This document shows positions 55,804 to 63,965 of a stretch of 64,000 nucleotides of DNA, in pieces; within the stretch, counting starts at the first letter, position 1, and each line of letters begins with the position of its first letter. A model generated the notes under the pieces. That model was not told the origin of the DNA. It ran no database searches and was given only the letters and a program-made list of their open reading frames with translations. The position numbers and the translations under genes were made by a program. The stretch is from Rossellomorea aquimaris (GTDB taxonomy: Bacteria > Bacillota > Bacilli > Bacillales > Bacillaceae_B): positions 82,993 through 146,992 of the forward strand of contig NZ_JXZC01000009.1 in NCBI RefSeq assembly GCF_000935355.1. The letters are read 5' to 3'.

Positions 55804-56485
55804 AGACCCATATCGAGATCAGGCAGCGAAATTAAAGCAAAAAATTGAACGAATCCCAGAGGGCTTACCAGACAAAAGAAGAGAGCCTCTCCCGGCCAGA
55901 AGTGAGCTGCATAGGTGGAAAAAGAAGAAGAGCAAATTGAAAATGAAATATCCATTGATTAGTATGCTTCTCTTGTTCTTTATTCTTTTGCCATTGACTG
56001 TGTTCAGCATTTATTCTTATTTCGATGACAGAAATGGTCCCCTGGTGGTCATGTCTGAAGATGTGGACGACGTGGAAGAGGTTCGCTACGATCAGTCAGA
56101 AATAGATGACGAGGAGAGAGGGACAGAGTCTGATTTCAGTAATGAAGGTGAGCCTGTTACAGAGGAAACAAAAGAAGAACAGTCTAAAGAGACTGCTTCT
56201 TCCAATAATGGTAAGGAGCAAGCTTCCGCTCCACCTGCTTCTCCACCTGCTAAACAAGAAAAGGTAGAGGAAAAGCCTGAAGAAGAAGTAGAAGAGGAAT
56301 CAAAGGAAGAAAAGCCAGAGTACAAAATCGTGTATCATACTGTACAACCTCAGGAAACACTCTTCCGAATTGCGATGAAATACTACAATTCCCAATCAGG
56401 GGTTGACCGGATTAAAGAGTGGAATCATATTCAGGGTAATGAAATTCAGACAGGACAAGTATTGGAAATTCCATTAGACCAATAA
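55796..56485 (+). CDS. ypbE: LysM-domain membrane protein YpbE
   Basis: A 229-residue protein with a basic cytoplasmic N-terminus (about 1-50), one membrane helix (LISMLLLFFILLPLTVFSIYSY near 54-76), an outer acidic, Glu- and Pro-rich low-complexity linker (about 85-180) and one C-terminal LysM domain (VQPQETLFRIAMKYYNSQSG to GQVLEIPLD) that should bind peptidoglycan. It overlaps ypbD by 8 bases and ends in a strong terminator. Role unknown. Confidence 0.87.
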   Translation: MSKDPYRDQAAKLKQKIERIPEGLPDKRREPLPARSELHRWKKKKSKLKMKYPLISMLLLFFILLPLTVFSIYSYFDDRNGPLVVMSEDVDDVEEVRYDQSEIDDEERGTESDFSNEGEPVTEETKEEQSKETASSNNGKEQASAPPASPPAKQEKVEEKPEEEVEEESKEEKPEYKIVYHTVQPQETLFRIAMKYYNSQSGVDRIKEWNHIQGNEIQTGQVLEIPLDQ

Positions 56486-56488
56486 AAG

Positions 56489-56527
56489 GCACCCTCCCCA
56501 AGTCAGTTGGGGAGGGTGCTTTCTTTG
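56489..56527 (+). terminator. terminator after ypbE
   Basis: GCACCCTCCCCA and TGGGGAGGGTGC form a perfect 12-bp stem around AGTCAGT, followed by TTTCTTT. Confidence 0.87.
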
Positions 56528-56653
56528 TCTTCAATTATGATTTACAATTCCTTTGCAACAATTTTCAATAATATTTACATTGGTTTATTAGAAGTGTTAC
56601 AAACTGAAAATATAATAAAAATGACAGGACTATAAGGGAAAGAAGGGGTTGAT

Positions 56654-57181
56654 ATGGTGGACAGAATGATTACACGATTTCGAAAAGTAGATGATTTGTT
56701 GTTTTACAGAATTAATGGAAGTAAACAGCTATATCGATCATTCTTTGGTTATGTGACTCATCTCGGAGGAGCGAGGCTAACGATAGCCTCCATTCTGATC
56801 CTGTTTTTCATAAGTCATTACTATTCACCTATGAAGAAGACCGTAATGGTTGCAATGATTTCATTATGTATCAGTCATATTTTTATGACCATCATCAAGA
56901 AATTGGTCAAAAGGATACGTCCTTATCTATCATTACCCAATGCAATGGTACACGGCTATGAATTCAAAGATCATTCATTTCCGTCTGGTCACTCAACCGC
57001 TATTTTTTCCATTTCGATTCCTTTTATGATTCAGTATCCGGCAACGATCCTTGTACTATTTCCATTAAGTTGGCTAGTTGGATATTCAAGAGTAGTTCTG
57101 GGGGTCCATTATCCTTCAGATGTACTGGCAGGGGCATTTCTTTCATTTGCCACCACTTTAATGGTTCTATTGTTTATCTGA
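56654..57181 (+). CDS. PAP2-family membrane phosphatase
   Basis: A 175-residue membrane phosphatase of the PAP2 (undecaprenyl-diphosphatase BcrC-like) family, with the three catalytic motifs KKLVKRIRP (residues about 82-90), HSFPSGHSTA near 112 and SRVVLGVHYPSDV near 148. Five to six helices. It would remove phosphate from lipid carrier pyrophosphates or phospholipids on the outside of the membrane. AAGGGG precedes the ATG. The next gene, a GT4 glycosyltransferase 51 bases downstream, suggests a joint lipid-linked sugar role (inference). Confidence 0.87.
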   Translation: MVDRMITRFRKVDDLLFYRINGSKQLYRSFFGYVTHLGGARLTIASILILFFISHYYSPMKKTVMVAMISLCISHIFMTIIKKLVKRIRPYLSLPNAMVHGYEFKDHSFPSGHSTAIFSISIPFMIQYPATILVLFPLSWLVGYSRVVLGVHYPSDVLAGAFLSFATTLMVLLFI

Positions 57182-57232
57182 TAAACCCACAGGATTACAG
57201 ATTGCAAGCCAATTACAAAGGGGGAAGTGTAC

Positions 57233-58378
57233 ATGCGAGTTGCATTGTTTTCCGATACGTATCATCCTCAAGTGAACGGAGTAGCAAGAACGTTGAAAAG
57301 GTTGACGAATCATTATGAGAAAAGAGGGATTGAGTACAAAGTATTCGTTCCGGATACTCAAGAGAAAAAAGGATCCTATCCAAATGTACACTCCTTTACA
57401 AGTTTTCCTTTTTTCTTTTACCCAGAATGCAGAACAGCTATCGCCAATCCTAAAACGATCGAAAAGCAATTGAAAGATTTTTCGCCCACCCTGATTCATG
57501 TAACTACACCTCTTACCATGGGACTGTATGGGGTCCGTGGGGCAAAGAAAATGAATCTCCCCCTCGCAGCCTCTTATCACACCCATTTTGATCTGTATTT
57601 GAACTACTACAAAATGATGTGGGTGACCCCATTATTATGGAGATATATGAAATGGTTTTATTCACAGGCGGATCGCATTTTTGTCCCTTCGAGTGAAACG
57701 AAAATTCATTTAGAAAAACAGGGTTTTACCGACGTGTCCATATGGGGAAGGGGAGTCGATTGTCAGACCTATTCCCCTGAAAAACGGAGTTCTGAACTAA
57801 GGAGAAAATACAATATTAACAAGAAATACATTCTTCTATATGTTGGCCGGTTGGCGCCTGAAAAGGACCTGGATACACTCTGGAAAACCATTAAGCATCT
57901 TCCCGGAAAATTAAAGAATCAGGTTCAGTGGGTTATTGTAGGCGATGGCCCCATGAAGAATGAACTGATGGAAAAAACCAAAGGAGAAGATGTCCTTTTT
58001 ACAGGTTATGTAACAGGAAAAGAACTCGCGGAAGTGTATGCATCCTCTGACCTATTCGTCTTTCCATCTGCTTCAGAGACGTTTGGAAACGTGGTATTAG
58101 AAGCGTTCGCATCCGGTTTACCAGCGGTGGTGGCTGATAAAGGGGGGGTGACGAATATAGTAGATCATGACCAAACAGGAAGAATAGCGGAGGCTCATCA
58201 CTATCCATCATTCATTCACCATATCGAGGAAATATTATATGAAGACCGTCTTCTGGATATGAAACGAAAGGCTCTCCAAATGGCTCAAAACCAATCTTGG
58301 GATAGCATCTTTGATCAACTTATTATGGAATTTGGAGAAATAGGCTTCTACCGAAATCAAAGACAAATGCTTGGGTGA
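57233..58378 (+). CDS. glycosyltransferase family 4 (mannosyltransferase-like)
   Basis: A 381-residue GT-B glycosyltransferase. N-terminal half: RVALFSDTYHPQVNGVARTLKRL, typical of alpha-mannosyltransferases and glycolipid synthases; C-terminal half: GRLAPEKDLDTLW, VGDGPMK, FTGYVTGKELAEVYASSDLFVFPSASETFGNVVLEAFASG with the EX7E donor-sugar motif. Acceptor may be a lipid such as diacylglycerol. AAAGGGGG lies 8 bases before ATG 57233. Cotranscription with the PAP2 gene is likely. Confidence 0.87.
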   Translation: MRVALFSDTYHPQVNGVARTLKRLTNHYEKRGIEYKVFVPDTQEKKGSYPNVHSFTSFPFFFYPECRTAIANPKTIEKQLKDFSPTLIHVTTPLTMGLYGVRGAKKMNLPLAASYHTHFDLYLNYYKMMWVTPLLWRYMKWFYSQADRIFVPSSETKIHLEKQGFTDVSIWGRGVDCQTYSPEKRSSELRRKYNINKKYILLYVGRLAPEKDLDTLWKTIKHLPGKLKNQVQWVIVGDGPMKNELMEKTKGEDVLFTGYVTGKELAEVYASSDLFVFPSASETFGNVVLEAFASGLPAVVADKGGVTNIVDHDQTGRIAEAHHYPSFIHHIEEILYEDRLLDMKRKALQMAQNQSWDSIFDQLIMEFGEIGFYRNQRQMLG

Positions 58379-58502
58379 AGATACTTTTCAGCCTTTCTTA
58401 TAAATGAGCGTAAAGGATCTGAAAGAGGTCCTTTTTTTATTCTACTATTCTATCTATGTGGACAAGTTCATAAACTATAGGGAAGGGAAGGAGAGGATGG
58501 TA

Positions 58503-58958
58503 ATGAATCATGCTGGAAACGATTTTGGAGAATGGACAGATCTTGCCACCCGGCAGATGCTACATAATTTGATAGAAAAAAAACAAAAGTTTGATAAAGC
58601 CAAAGTGTTGCACCTCTATAGTTTATGGGCAGCATTGTTTGCTACCTTCTTTTTTCTCTATTATGTGACGAAATATGTCATTGGGCCTTATTCTTATTCA
58701 TTTGCAGAGATGTTTTCTGTATTTGTGTCCAGCTCTTTTCATTTATTTATTACGATGTTACTAGTTGGACTCTTCGGCGCTACAAAAATCTTATATGAAA
58801 AAAAAGAGAAAAAAGAAAAAGAATATCATGCATTAAGGTGTGAAATCATTGATCGAAGTAAAGATTTATGGAAAGAGGAAGCGTGGAAAAAAAGGCATCA
58901 TGTGTATGAAAAAATGAAAAAAGAATGGGATATTAACCTATTTCATGGAAGTAAGTGA
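58503..58958 (+). CDS. ypbF: YpbF, DUF2663 membrane protein
   Basis: A 151-residue protein with two membrane helices (about 43-66 and 76-100) followed by a long highly charged Lys/Glu helix. Its size and layout match YpbF of the ypb gene series in B. subtilis; function unknown. AAGGAGAGG stands before ATG 58497 and ATG 58503; the latter has better spacing. A longer upstream extension reads through non-coding sequence. Confidence 0.75.
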   Translation: MNHAGNDFGEWTDLATRQMLHNLIEKKQKFDKAKVLHLYSLWAALFATFFFLYYVTKYVIGPYSYSFAEMFSVFVSSSFHLFITMLLVGLFGATKILYEKKEKKEKEYHALRCEIIDRSKDLWKEEAWKKRHHVYEKMKKEWDINLFHGSK

Positions 58959-58963
58959 GATGC

Positions 58964-59013
58964 AAGCACTAAAAAACGAGTCCATGGGATACTCGTTATT
59001 TGGTGCTTATTTT
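58964..59013. terminator. bidirectional terminator, ypbF / cotJ
   Basis: AAGCAC...CGAGT and ACTCG...GTGCTT form nested stems. On the minus strand the inner stem is followed by TTTTTT, making it a good end for cotJABC. Confidence 0.75.
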
Positions 59014-59082
59014 GAAATGGAAAAAGGGTCGGCCCATTCTCCCTTTGCACGATGAAATGAGCCAATTCAACATTCCCATTCA

Positions 59083-59652
59083 TTAAAAGAACACCTTTTT
59101 ATCCCTTTCGTCCTTAAGTATTTCCACTGCCTCACGGAAGCGTTGGGAGTGGATGATTTCACGTTCTCTTAAAAACCTCAAGCCATCATTTAAATCTGGA
59201 TCGTCACTCATATTTATTATCCATTGATAGGTAGCCCTTGCTTTCTCTTCAGCAGCGATATCTTCATATAAATCAGCAATCGGATCTCCTTTTGCCGCTA
59301 TATACGATGTAGTGAATGGAACCCCCGCAGCATTGTGATAAAAGATCGCTCCATCATGATTAACATAATGAGGGTCGAGTCCTGCGTCCTTCATCTGCTG
59401 TGGTGTCGCATCTTTTATCAATTTATAAACCATCGTTGCAATCATTTCCAAGTGAGCGAATTCCTCAGTACCAATATCCGTTAACAATCCAATGACTTTG
59501 TCCGGGATGGTATAGCGTTGATTTAAATACCTTAGGGCAGCGGCAAGTTCACCATCTGCACCACCATATTGCTCAATCAGAAATTTAGCCAGTTTCGGAT
59601 TGCAGCTACTCACTCGAACAGGATACTGAAGCTTCTTCTCATAAACCCACAT
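59083..59652 (-). CDS. cotJC: spore coat manganese-catalase-like protein CotJC
   Basis: Spore coat protein with a ferritin-like, manganese catalase fold. ATG 59652 (AAGGAGGTG 7 bases upstream) gives 189 residues, the B. subtilis length. The start MWVYEKKLQYPV, the metal-binding ELAAALRYLNQRY (Glu near 38), TEEFAHLEM (Glu-x-x-His near 70), AAEEKARATYQW and REREIIHSQRFREA near 160 keep all four-helix ligands. Third gene of cotJABC. Confidence 0.95.
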   Translation of the reverse strand: MWVYEKKLQYPVRVSSCNPKLAKFLIEQYGGADGELAAALRYLNQRYTIPDKVIGLLTDIGTEEFAHLEMIATMVYKLIKDATPQQMKDAGLDPHYVNHDGAIFYHNAAGVPFTTSYIAAKGDPIADLYEDIAAEEKARATYQWIINMSDDPDLNDGLRFLREREIIHSQRFREAVEILKDERDKKVFF

Positions 59653-59674
59653 TGTCATGCACCTCCTTATTTCT

Positions 59675-59935
59675 TTAAACTTGCCATGGCCACGGAGCGT
59701 CTTTCCAATCCCAAGGGTAATTGGAATAGCTATATCCAAAGTTGGTCAAAGGACCAAATTCCTTTTCAAATTTCTTCTTAATTTGTTTTCGGGTTTTTAC
59801 GTACATATTATATTGAGAGATTGCATCATAATCTTCTGGGTGTGTATCGAGATATAGCGTAAGATCGAGAATAACGAAATCAACGGCTTGTAACTCTTCC
59901 AGCACTTCATAATAATGGGGGGGAAGCTGTTTCAT
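59675..59935 (-). CDS. cotJB: spore coat protein CotJB
   Basis: An 86-residue protein with the CotJB domain: YYEVLEELQAVDFVILDLTLYLDTHPED followed by a Tyr/Trp-rich tail (NYPWDWKDAPWPWQV). It is made with CotJA and CotJC in the mother cell and enters the coat. Good ribosome binding site after the cotJA stop 6 bases upstream. Confidence 0.93.
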   Translation of the reverse strand: MKQLPPHYYEVLEELQAVDFVILDLTLYLDTHPEDYDAISQYNMYVKTRKQIKKKFEKEFGPLTNFGYSYSNYPWDWKDAPWPWQV

Positions 59936-59941
59936 GTCAGT

Positions 59942-60163
59942 TTACTCTCCCTTCATCTTTTCATAGGGACTATAGTAGGGATCATAAAACACTTTCCAAA
60001 GAGTGCCTTTTTGTAACGCTTCCTTAGGTGAATATTGTTCCAGGTTGGGAGGCTGGAATCCTAAGTAAAGGTTTGGAGGAGTTGAATAAACCTTGCGTGT
60101 GATAGGCTTACACGGATCGAAAGGACTTACATATGGATAATAAGCTTTATAAAATTCATGCAT
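59942..60163 (-). CDS. cotJA: spore coat-associated protein CotJA
   Basis: A 73-residue protein rich in Pro and Tyr (AYYPYVSPFDPC to YDPYYSPYEKMKGE) and with LYLGFQPPNLEQYSPKEAL near residue 32, the CotJA signature. Required for the assembly of CotJC into the coat. AAAGGAGGGA lies 6 bases before ATG 60163. First gene of the cotJ operon; I could not find a clean sigma-E promoter in the AT-rich DNA upstream. Confidence 0.93.
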   Translation of the reverse strand: MHEFYKAYYPYVSPFDPCKPITRKVYSTPPNLYLGFQPPNLEQYSPKEALQKGTLWKVFYDPYYSPYEKMKGE

Positions 60164-60314
60164 GATAATCCCTCCTTTAAAGAAAATCCTTCGTAACAAC
60201 ATATGAAATAGACAAATAGAACATGTTAATTAATTTATATTCTTTAATATGAAGGGAAAACCTGTGAAAATGTTGAATACTAAAAAGGTAGGATATTAAT
60301 AATGAGGTGGTCAA

Positions 60315-60950
60315 ATGTTTGTTAAGAGTGCCATGATACCGAAACACAAATGCTATGTGGTAGATGAAAATGATTCAATCGAAAAGACGCTTACAGTACT
60401 GGAGCATCATAAAATTGATGGAGTACCAGTCCTCTCTAATGATGAATATAGAGGGGTAGCAACTCGTTACAATATCTATCAGAGCTTCTTCCTTTCAGGG
60501 ATGGATAAAGAAGCCTTTCTCAAGGAGAAAAAGGTTCGAGATATTATTGCGGATACCGACAAACATATAACAGAAAAAGATGTATTTGAAAATGCATTGA
60601 TTGAATTAAAGGATTCTCCGATTCTCCCTGTCGTAGGGGCAGATAAAAAATTCCTTGGTCTGATTACCCGCTTTGATGTACTTGATCAATTCAGAAGTGC
60701 ATTTGGGATGGATCAAAAAGGAGTCCGCATCGCCTTTTCTTCTGTGGAAACAGAAGGAAGGATTGCCCGCCTTGGGGATATCATTCAACAGTATTCAGAA
60801 TCGGTCATATCCCTTGTTACCTTTGATGAAACCGATAAATTATTAAGACGCATCGTACTAAAGGTAGAAAAGAAGGATAATATGGATAAATTCCTTCATA
60901 AGTTAGAGAAATCAGGATTCCGCATTCTTGATATTCAAGAAGATGAATAA
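60315..60950 (+). CDS. CBS-domain protein with C-terminal ACT-like domain
   Basis: A 211-residue cytoplasmic protein: two CBS motifs (residues about 5-55 IPKHKCYVVDENDSIEKTLTVLEHHKIDGVPVL and 72-128 DIIADTDKHITEKDVFENAL to LGLITRFDVLDQF), which make one adenine-nucleotide-binding Bateman module, and a third, ACT-like part (about 135-211, IIQQYSESVISLVTFDETDK). This layout is like AcuB. It would sense nucleotides and act on an unknown partner. GAGGTGG precedes the ATG. Divergent from cotJ. Confidence 0.8.
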   Translation: MFVKSAMIPKHKCYVVDENDSIEKTLTVLEHHKIDGVPVLSNDEYRGVATRYNIYQSFFLSGMDKEAFLKEKKVRDIIADTDKHITEKDVFENALIELKDSPILPVVGADKKFLGLITRFDVLDQFRSAFGMDQKGVRIAFSSVETEGRIARLGDIIQQYSESVISLVTFDETDKLLRRIVLKVEKKDNMDKFLHKLEKSGFRILDIQEDE

Positions 60951-60967
60951 TTGACCGAAACCCTGTA

Positions 60968-61010
60968 TGAAAAAAAATCCCTCTCATAAGATTTATGGGA
61001 GGGATTTTTT
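60968..61010. terminator. terminator overlapping a downstream ribosome binding site
   Basis: AAATCCCTCTCATAA and TTATGGGAGGGATTT form a stem around GAT, followed by a T-run. The right arm GGGAGGG is the ribosome binding site of the next gene. Confidence 0.8.
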
Positions 61011-61393
61011 TGATCAATCATACTGCTAAACTGCTTATCACGTTTCTTTTAGGGTATTTATTCATTAAATGGTTTCCGGCAGCAGAATTACTTGACAGCT
61101 CAGAGTTCATTGTTGAATTAGTCTTAAATCCGGTACCATTCTTTGCGGCAATGATTGCTTTTATGGGAGGGTTTTTGGTTCAAGGTAGTTTATTGAAATT
61201 TGAATGGTATTCTATTCTGAGATTGATGAATGGTAAACTACATAAAGAATTACTCATCATTCCAATTCATTTAGTGATCATTTATTTACTAAGTTGTTTT
61301 GGGATGTGGCAGACAATTGCTTTTTCCTTTTTATCCATTTTTTATGGTATTATTTCTATAGATTTTCGCCGACAAGGAGGCCACAATGCTTGA
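61010..61393 (+). CDS. four-helix membrane protein
   Basis: A 127-residue very hydrophobic protein with four helices (about 7-25, 42-62, 78-98 and 103-122). It starts at TTG 61010 inside the T-run of a terminator, with GGGAGGG 6 bases upstream, in the right arm of the hairpin. Its end overlaps the start of the phosphoesterase gene ypbG by 8 bases, so the two are coupled. I do not recognise the family; a membrane partner for YpbG is possible. Confidence 0.7.
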   Translation: MINHTAKLLITFLLGYLFIKWFPAAELLDSSEFIVELVLNPVPFFAAMIAFMGGFLVQGSLLKFEWYSILRLMNGKLHKELLIIPIHLVIIYLLSCFGMWQTIAFSFLSIFYGIISIDFRRQGGHNA

Positions 61394-62150
61394 ATTTAGT
61401 CTTTTATTATTAGCAGGGGGAGTCATACTCCTCTTTTTTATGTTATATGAAGCACGTCGAAATGTTGTTAAAATGGAAAAGGTGAAGCTTCCGGATTTTC
61501 CTGATGATATGAAGCCGATTTCCCTGTTCTTTATATCAGATATTCATAAACGGGAAGTTTCAGATGACATTATTGAAGAAGTGAAGGGAAAAACCGATCT
61601 TGTCATTATTGGCGGTGACCTTCTTGAAAAAGGAGTTCCATTTTCAAGAGTTGAACGAAATTTGGATAAACTGCTGACGCTGGGTACTATATATTTTGTA
61701 TGGGGCAATAATGATTATGAAGTGGATACGAACCGGCTGAAGGAGATATTCAAACAAAAGGGAGTCATTGAAATCGTAAATGATTCAGTTAAAGTGCATA
61801 TCCATAACGGGATGATTAACATGATTGGAGTAGACGATGAGAGTACGCAAAGAGCTTCCTACCCTTCTGCTTTAAAGAAAACATCCCCCCATGAATTTAA
61901 TCTTTTAATCAGCCATGACCCGAGACTTGTTAGGCAGGTAAGAAAAGAAGAGGGTATTGATTTGATGTTAAGCGGTCATACACACGGGGGACAAATTCGC
62001 TTTTTCGGCTGGGGATTGTATAAAAAAGGAAGACTTGAAAAACTCCCTCAGACCACCCTGTTGGTAAGTAACGGCTATGGGACCACTGCACTTCCATTAC
62101 GCTTAGGAGCTCCGGCAGAAACCCATTTGATGATAATCGATAAAGAATAA
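61386..62150 (+). CDS. ypbG: metallophosphoesterase YpbG
   Basis: A 254-residue calcineurin-like phosphoesterase with an N-terminal membrane helix (about 3-22). Metal and phosphate motifs: FISDIHKR (D-x-H near 50), IIGGDLLE (GD near 75), WGNNDYE (GNxD near 105), ISHDPR (H near 178), and SGHTHGGQIRF (GHxH near 200): complete set. Resembles UDP-2,3-diacylglucosamine-type and YkoQ-like enzymes, but substrate is unknown. Overlaps the upstream membrane gene by 8 bases. Confidence 0.85.
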   Translation: MLEFSLLLLAGGVILLFFMLYEARRNVVKMEKVKLPDFPDDMKPISLFFISDIHKREVSDDIIEEVKGKTDLVIIGGDLLEKGVPFSRVERNLDKLLTLGTIYFVWGNNDYEVDTNRLKEIFKQKGVIEIVNDSVKVHIHNGMINMIGVDDESTQRASYPSALKKTSPHEFNLLISHDPRLVRQVRKEEGIDLMLSGHTHGGQIRFFGWGLYKKGRLEKLPQTTLLVSNGYGTTALPLRLGAPAETHLMIIDKE

Positions 62151-62162
62151 AAATGAACATTT

Positions 62163-62195
62163 GTTATTCATTACCTATACAAATTTTACACAAAT
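62163..62195. promoter_or_regulatory. candidate CarH-type operator, 11-bp direct repeats
   Basis: Three adjacent 11-mers (62163, 62174, 62185) fit the pattern nnTnnACAnnn: GTTATTCATTA (one mismatch), CCTATACAAAT and TTTACACAAAT. The last one contains the -35 box of the following gene. This is the known layout of CarH operators in Thermus thermophilus; the DNA is AT-rich, so chance is possible. Confidence 0.5.
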
Positions 62196-62213
62196 CAGTT
62201 TCTCGATTATAAT
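62185..62213 (+). promoter_or_regulatory. sigma-A promoter of the CarH-like gene
   Basis: TTTACA (62185-62190), 17 bases, TATAAT (62208-62213). Confidence 0.75.
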
Positions 62214-62247
62214 TTCAGAGAGAAGAGAATTACTTGGGGGACTATTT

Positions 62248-63159
62248 ATGAGCAATGATAAGAAGTTAGAAGGCAAATACAATATAAAAGCTGTGTCCAC
62301 AATTTTAGGAATTCAACCAGGTACATTAAGGGCATGGGAGAGAAGGTATCATATAATTGCTCCTGTACGAAATGAATCGGGTCACCGTCTATACACTGAA
62401 CAGCATTTAAATATATTAAAATGGCTGGTTGAAAAGGTCAACCAGGGATTTACCATAAGTCAGGCTGTTGCCCTGCTTGACAAACAAGAGCTGGAAGAAA
62501 ATGAAATCACATCCTCTGAACAAAAGGACCGTACTCAGAGCCTCTCAGATGATTTGTTGAAAGCCCTCTTAAGTTTCGACGAAACAAAAGCACATGAATT
62601 AATCAACCAGTCGTTTGCTGTTTACACGATTGATAAAGTGGTGATTGATATCCTTGGCAGCCTACTGGTGAAAATCGGAGACCTGTGGGAGAACGGGAAA
62701 ATCACGACTGCACACGAACATTTTGCAACATCGATACTCAGGTCTCGTATCGGCATCATCATGCACTCATTTCCACACAACGGTATCTTACCTAAAGTAG
62801 TGGCGGTTTGTGGGCCTGGGGAATGGCATGAATTAGGATTGCTGATCTTTACTCTCTATGTAAGAAGAAAGGGATTTGAAGTAATTTATTTAGGTTCCAG
62901 TATAAAAGAAAACGACATAGAAACGGTTCTTGACGAAGTGAATCCTAAGTTTTTGTTCTTTTCATGCACCTTACGAGAAAATGTAGACAACCTGCTGTCA
63001 CTTGTCACTTCATTAAAGGTTGAGCGTGAAGACCTGGAAATTGGGATCGGCGGGTTTGCAATAGACACTCTCCCAGGAGATAAAAAAGAGCAATTCCAGG
63101 AACACATCGTAGGACAAACCAAATCCGATTGGGAACAATGGCTGAAAAGTAAATTATAA
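62248..63159 (+). CDS. MerR-family regulator with B12-binding domain (CarH-like)
   Basis: A 303-residue repressor with a MerR-type winged helix (residues about 11-80; GIQPGTLRAWERRY), a four-helix cap and a Rossmann-type cobalamin domain. The residues known for adenosylcobalamin photoreceptors are present: Trp147 followed after nine residues by Glu157-His158 (W-x9-EH) and Glu192-x-His194-x-x-Gly197 (lower-ligand His). CarH/LitR proteins form AdoCbl-bound tetramers in the dark and release DNA in light. GGGGG lies 7 bases before ATG 62248. Own promoter overlaps possible operator repeats. No carotenoid genes are visible in the window. Confidence 0.8.
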   Translation: MSNDKKLEGKYNIKAVSTILGIQPGTLRAWERRYHIIAPVRNESGHRLYTEQHLNILKWLVEKVNQGFTISQAVALLDKQELEENEITSSEQKDRTQSLSDDLLKALLSFDETKAHELINQSFAVYTIDKVVIDILGSLLVKIGDLWENGKITTAHEHFATSILRSRIGIIMHSFPHNGILPKVVAVCGPGEWHELGLLIFTLYVRRKGFEVIYLGSSIKENDIETVLDEVNPKFLFFSCTLRENVDNLLSLVTSLKVEREDLEIGIGGFAIDTLPGDKKEQFQEHIVGQTKSDWEQWLKSKL

Positions 63160-63230
63160 GCGGATTATGCACTGTTTTCTGCCCCTTACATAGTATGGTG
63201 ATAAATCGTCACACTCTAGGGGGTACGAAG

Positions 63231-63815
63231 ATGAAGCTCGAAAGAATTTCTGACAACAAAATAAAATTTTCCATTAGTGTGGAAGAATTAGAGCAAAAAG
63301 GTTTATTTGAACAGGATCAATGGAAAGATTCCTATATGTGGCATGATCTTTTTGAAGATATGCTGGATGAAGTCCAAGGGAAGTTCGGCATCGAAACACA
63401 AATGGAAATCACCGTGGAGATTGAGTCATTTGATGATCAGGAAATATGCATGATCCTCACATTGGAGTCAGAAGATGACTTTTCTGATTGGGAAGAAGAA
63501 AACGGTATCATGAAGTCCGTGAATGATCATGATGTGCTCGTATATTTTGATGATTTCGAGGATGTACTGAACCTCCTTAAGCGCATCAACGAATTGAGCA
63601 AGGTAAACAATCGTCTTGTTCAGTTAAGTATTTATTATTATGAAAATAATTATTACTTACTTATAGAAAATTTATTAGAATGCGATAGCATTATTTTGGA
63701 GGCAATTTGCGCTGAATACGGCCAGCATTCAAACATTTCGAAATATATCCTGATGGAATATGGCCGTGCTGTCTTAATAAAGGATTCCATTGATAAGATT
63801 TTGTTTTATTTTTGA
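63231..63815 (+). CDS. ypbH: adaptor protein MecB (YpbH), MecA paralogue
   Basis: Adaptor that hands substrates to the ClpC/ClpP protease; MecA controls competence, YpbH affects competence and sporulation. The 194-residue protein has an N-terminal substrate-binding part (about 1-75, MKLERISDNKIKFSISVEELEQKG to GIETQMEITVE), an acidic linker and a C-terminal ClpC-binding domain (about 110-194). AGGGGG precedes ATG 63231; an upstream in-frame start would add 12 unrelated residues. Place after ypbG fits the B. subtilis order, and gudB would be expected next. Confidence 0.9.
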   Translation: MKLERISDNKIKFSISVEELEQKGLFEQDQWKDSYMWHDLFEDMLDEVQGKFGIETQMEITVEIESFDDQEICMILTLESEDDFSDWEEENGIMKSVNDHDVLVYFDDFEDVLNLLKRINELSKVNNRLVQLSIYYYENNYYLLIENLLECDSIILEAICAEYGQHSNISKYILMEYGRAVLIKDSIDKILFYF

Positions 63816-63965
63816 TTGCGGTATGTGGGACCGTATCTTTACCCCCTTTTGATATATGTTTTACTATGTTTGAAGGATATATAGGTATTGCTTTGCACTT
63901 TTAGGGTGATTCCTGGAAGTGTTTTTTTGTTTTGGAGATGGTTGCTGTGATTCAAGGGTCTCATA

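Noticed and set aside
60163..60260. Sigma-E promoter for cotJABC
   Set aside because: CATATGTT and GAATATA occur in the AT-rich upstream DNA, but not at the right spacing from each other.
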